From the NCBI GenBank assembly GCA_002278935.1, contig NCJL01000009.1:248001-312000 (forward strand): 64,000 bases of DNA, read 5' to 3'. Made by a program: the position numbers and the translations under genes. Positions 62,220-64,000 of the stretch are shown here, in pieces. The DNA is from Gallionellales bacterium 39-52-133 (GTDB lineage Bacteria; Pseudomonadota; Gammaproteobacteria; Burkholderiales; Gallionellaceae). How positions within the stretch are numbered: the stretch's first letter is position 1; every line of letters begins with the position of its first letter. The notes beneath the pieces were generated by a model. That model did not search any database. It was not told the DNA's origin and worked only from the letters and a program-made list of their open reading frames with translations.

Positions 62220-63830
62220 TCAGCCCGCACGCCATTTGAGCACGCTTTCAGCCGCCCTGACCCCATGCGTGCAGGCCTCCTCAAAAATGGAAATACCGCT
62301 CATGTCGGAATGCGCCATCACGATGGGCGGGCGCTGCTGCAACATTTTGCGTCTTTGTTTGCCCCAGATATAACCGGGCGTAGCCCGCACCATTGCATGC
62401 CCCCACACCCACACATCCAGCCGCTCAATCTGCCCTTCCAGTTCAGGATGCAAAGGCAGCAAGGCAGCGAGAAATAATTTCTGCCAGTCCTCATAACTGC
62501 GCGCCAGCGCTTCCTTTCTGGCGGCCTCCGGCGGCAAATGGCTCAGCGGCCAATAGTATGTCAGCACGGTCTTGGTCGGTTTCATCTGCGGGATCTGATG
62601 CGTCGCATTCACATAGCCCAGCAGCTCGCTGCGATACGTCACATTGTCCCACGACAGAGGCGCACCATGACCCTCTGGCAATTTGCGCAGCGTGATATTG
62701 GCCACCGCCCACGGCGCATAGCTGAGTGCAGCAGTGTCGGTCATATCAGCAGCAGTATGCAGCAGGCGCGCTGCCACAAAGCGCGGCACGGCCATAATCA
62801 CCGCGCCGGCTTCCACGCGCACCGCTTCACCGCTGTGCTGATCCACATACTCAACCACCGCGCCGCTACCCTGTGCAGTCACGCGGTAAACCAGCGCTGC
62901 AGTATGCAGCCTGTCTTTGATGGGCTCTGCCAGTTTGTCCGCCAGCCAGCCGTTGCCTTGCGGCCAGGTAATCACATCTGCCGCAGCGGCATTGGCCGCC
63001 TGTCCGTTGCGCGAGGCAAAATAATGTATGCCCGCCCATGCCGAAGTGACATCATGCGTGCTGCCAAAGTCGTCGCGGCAGCAGTAATTCACGTACCAGT
63101 GCAACTCTTCCGACACAAAACCCTGCGTTTTCAGCCATGCCTGCATGGTGATATTGTCGAGCGCAAGTAACTCCGCATCCTGCGAGCTTTTATCCAGCGG
63201 AATGGCGAACGCGGTTTTACCATCCCTCCCTTTCTGCTGTTTAAACTTTTCCATCAGCGCAAAGAAGCGTTTGTATTCGGCTTCCACCTCGGCAGAAATC
63301 CCGGTCACCGGCACCAGCCCGTCCTGCCAGCGTCCGCGCATAAATAATCTTTCGTGGGGATCGGCACACAAGAAATACTCGTCATAGATCGGCAGGCCGC
63401 TTTTGTCATAGCCCCTGATAATGCCAAAATCTTCAAACAGCTTGCGTGCAACGCTGGATTCCTGTGTGAGCAGCGGCACGTAATGCGCGCCCCAGGGGTA
63501 GGCAGAAACTGCATTGCTGCCGCTGCATGAATTACCGCCGGTTTGAGGTTCCAGCTCAAGCAGCAAAAAATCATTTTTTCCTGCCTTTGCCAGGGTATAA
63601 GCGGCAGACAGGCCGGCAATGCCGCCACCAACAATCACTACCTCCTTGCGTATAGTGCGCGACGGCGGTGGAAACTTGCCTGTACGCAATTGATGCCCGA
63701 CTGCGGAAGATGCGCCCAGCATCTCTCCGGCAATTTTCCTGTCTGCAAAAATACCCGCGTATTGGCTCACCCCTGCAAGGCCGCTTGCAATCAGACTGCC
63801 CGCAATAAATTCACGTCTGCTTAACTTCAT
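62220..63830 (-). CDS. Tat-exported FAD-dependent oxidoreductase
   Basis: The 536-residue protein starts MKLSRREFIAGSLIASGLAG, a Tat-type signal (SRREFIAG). The FAD-binding motif VVIVGGGIAGLSAAYTLAKAG is at about residues 65-85, with a glycine-rich loop after it, in the amine oxidase/phytoene-desaturase fold. A late GVRAAESVLK segment closes the FAD site. A polyamine or other amine substrate is plausible because speD is in the same operon, but this is an inference. It is the first gene of that operon. Confidence 0.85.
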   Translation of the reverse strand: MKLSRREFIAGSLIASGLAGVSQYAGIFADRKIAGEMLGASSAVGHQLRTGKFPPPSRTIRKEVVIVGGGIAGLSAAYTLAKAGKNDFLLLELEPQTGGNSCSGSNAVSAYPWGAHYVPLLTQESSVARKLFEDFGIIRGYDKSGLPIYDEYFLCADPHERLFMRGRWQDGLVPVTGISAEVEAEYKRFFALMEKFKQQKGRDGKTAFAIPLDKSSQDAELLALDNITMQAWLKTQGFVSEELHWYVNYCCRDDFGSTHDVTSAWAGIHYFASRNGQAANAAAADVITWPQGNGWLADKLAEPIKDRLHTAALVYRVTAQGSGAVVEYVDQHSGEAVRVEAGAVIMAVPRFVAARLLHTAADMTDTAALSYAPWAVANITLRKLPEGHGAPLSWDNVTYRSELLGYVNATHQIPQMKPTKTVLTYYWPLSHLPPEAARKEALARSYEDWQKLFLAALLPLHPELEGQIERLDVWVWGHAMVRATPGYIWGKQRRKMLQQRPPIVMAHSDMSGISIFEEACTHGVRAAESVLKWRAG

Positions 63831-64000
63831 CCGCTCAATTTCATTTGAAAAATCTACTCAAAAAAATCTCAGTCTGTTAATTTCGCAATCAATATCCCCA
63901 CTTGCTTCTAGTACCGAGACTCATAAATAGCGAGACAAAATGAAACGGACAGATTTTTTGCAGGGCAAGGCGCGAGGATGGCACATCGTTATTCATATGC
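63831..64000. other. Spacer at the right window edge
   Basis: No gene is seen. It is AT-rich near 63840-63880 and may hold the promoter of the 62220-60708 operon. Confidence 0.4.

Overview
The window looks like a chromosomal segment of a free-living betaproteobacterium. This placement is an inference from content: dapB-bamE-recN-nadK, scattered succinylase-branch dap genes, a PilT/PilU ATPase, hpnCDE squalene genes, LPP20/LpoB lipoproteins and moderate-to-high GC coding sequence. I cannot fix the genus; Nitrosomonadales/Gallionellaceae-like is only a guess. No tRNA, rRNA, CRISPR array, prophage or integrase gene was found.

Layout. (1) 1-5.0 kb: minus-strand housekeeping genes (DUF4202, dapB, bamE, recN, nadK). 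(2) 5.1-7.8 kb: a long inverted repeat, a YgjP-like peptidase, a probable CU-rich small RNA with its own promoter and terminator, and a thioredoxin/DUF255 protein. (3) 8.0-15.0 kb: a metal island. Two dyads matching the mercury-type MerR operator lie upstream of a multicopper oxidase whose copper motifs are divided between two genes, followed by CusB- and CusA-like efflux subunits with no outer-membrane partner. (4) 15.2-28.3 kb: a decayed integron cassette array without an integrase. Cassette genes read leftwards and are separated by attC sites, several of which carry MITE-like or IS110-type insertions. Cargo includes toxin-antitoxin pairs, a COQ7-like di-iron protein, SUFU-like and VOC proteins, an SDR plus AraC-methyltransferase pair, an Abi_C/HEPN defence gene and a PD-(D/E)XK-like protein. 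A second, deleted copy of the cusA 3' end lies inside the array. (5) 28.3-39.8 kb: orphan envelope genes, a TRIC channel, a zinc-ribbon membrane protein bracketed by two repeats, a metallopeptidase-propeller-barrel protein, and purT. (6) 39.9-49.3 kb: two c-di-GMP enzymes, an EamA transporter and dapC, dapD, pilU, an ArsC-like gene, dapE and prmB. (7) 49.5-52.6 kb: hpnC-hpnD-hpnE. (8) 52.6-60.7 kb: a cyclic-di-GMP-I riboswitch ahead of a PstS-rhodanese fusion, then lpoB, COG3014, LPP20 and NHL lipoproteins. (9) 60.7-63.8 kb: speD, a polytopic membrane protein and a Tat-exported FAD oxidoreductase.

The genes connect in several ways. dapB, dapC, dapD and dapE cover most of the succinylase route to diaminopimelate for peptidoglycan, and LpoB would stimulate peptidoglycan synthesis. 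The GGDEF/EAL proteins could supply or remove the ligand for the riboswitch 10 kb away. HpnC, HpnD and HpnE together make squalene from farnesyl diphosphate for hopanoids. The multicopper oxidase and CusBA would detoxify or oxidise metals in the periplasm. The observations I rate highest are the split multicopper oxidase with a mer-type operator, the riboswitch-controlled PstS-rhodanese fusion, the small RNA at 5.85 kb, and the cassette array with its insertions.
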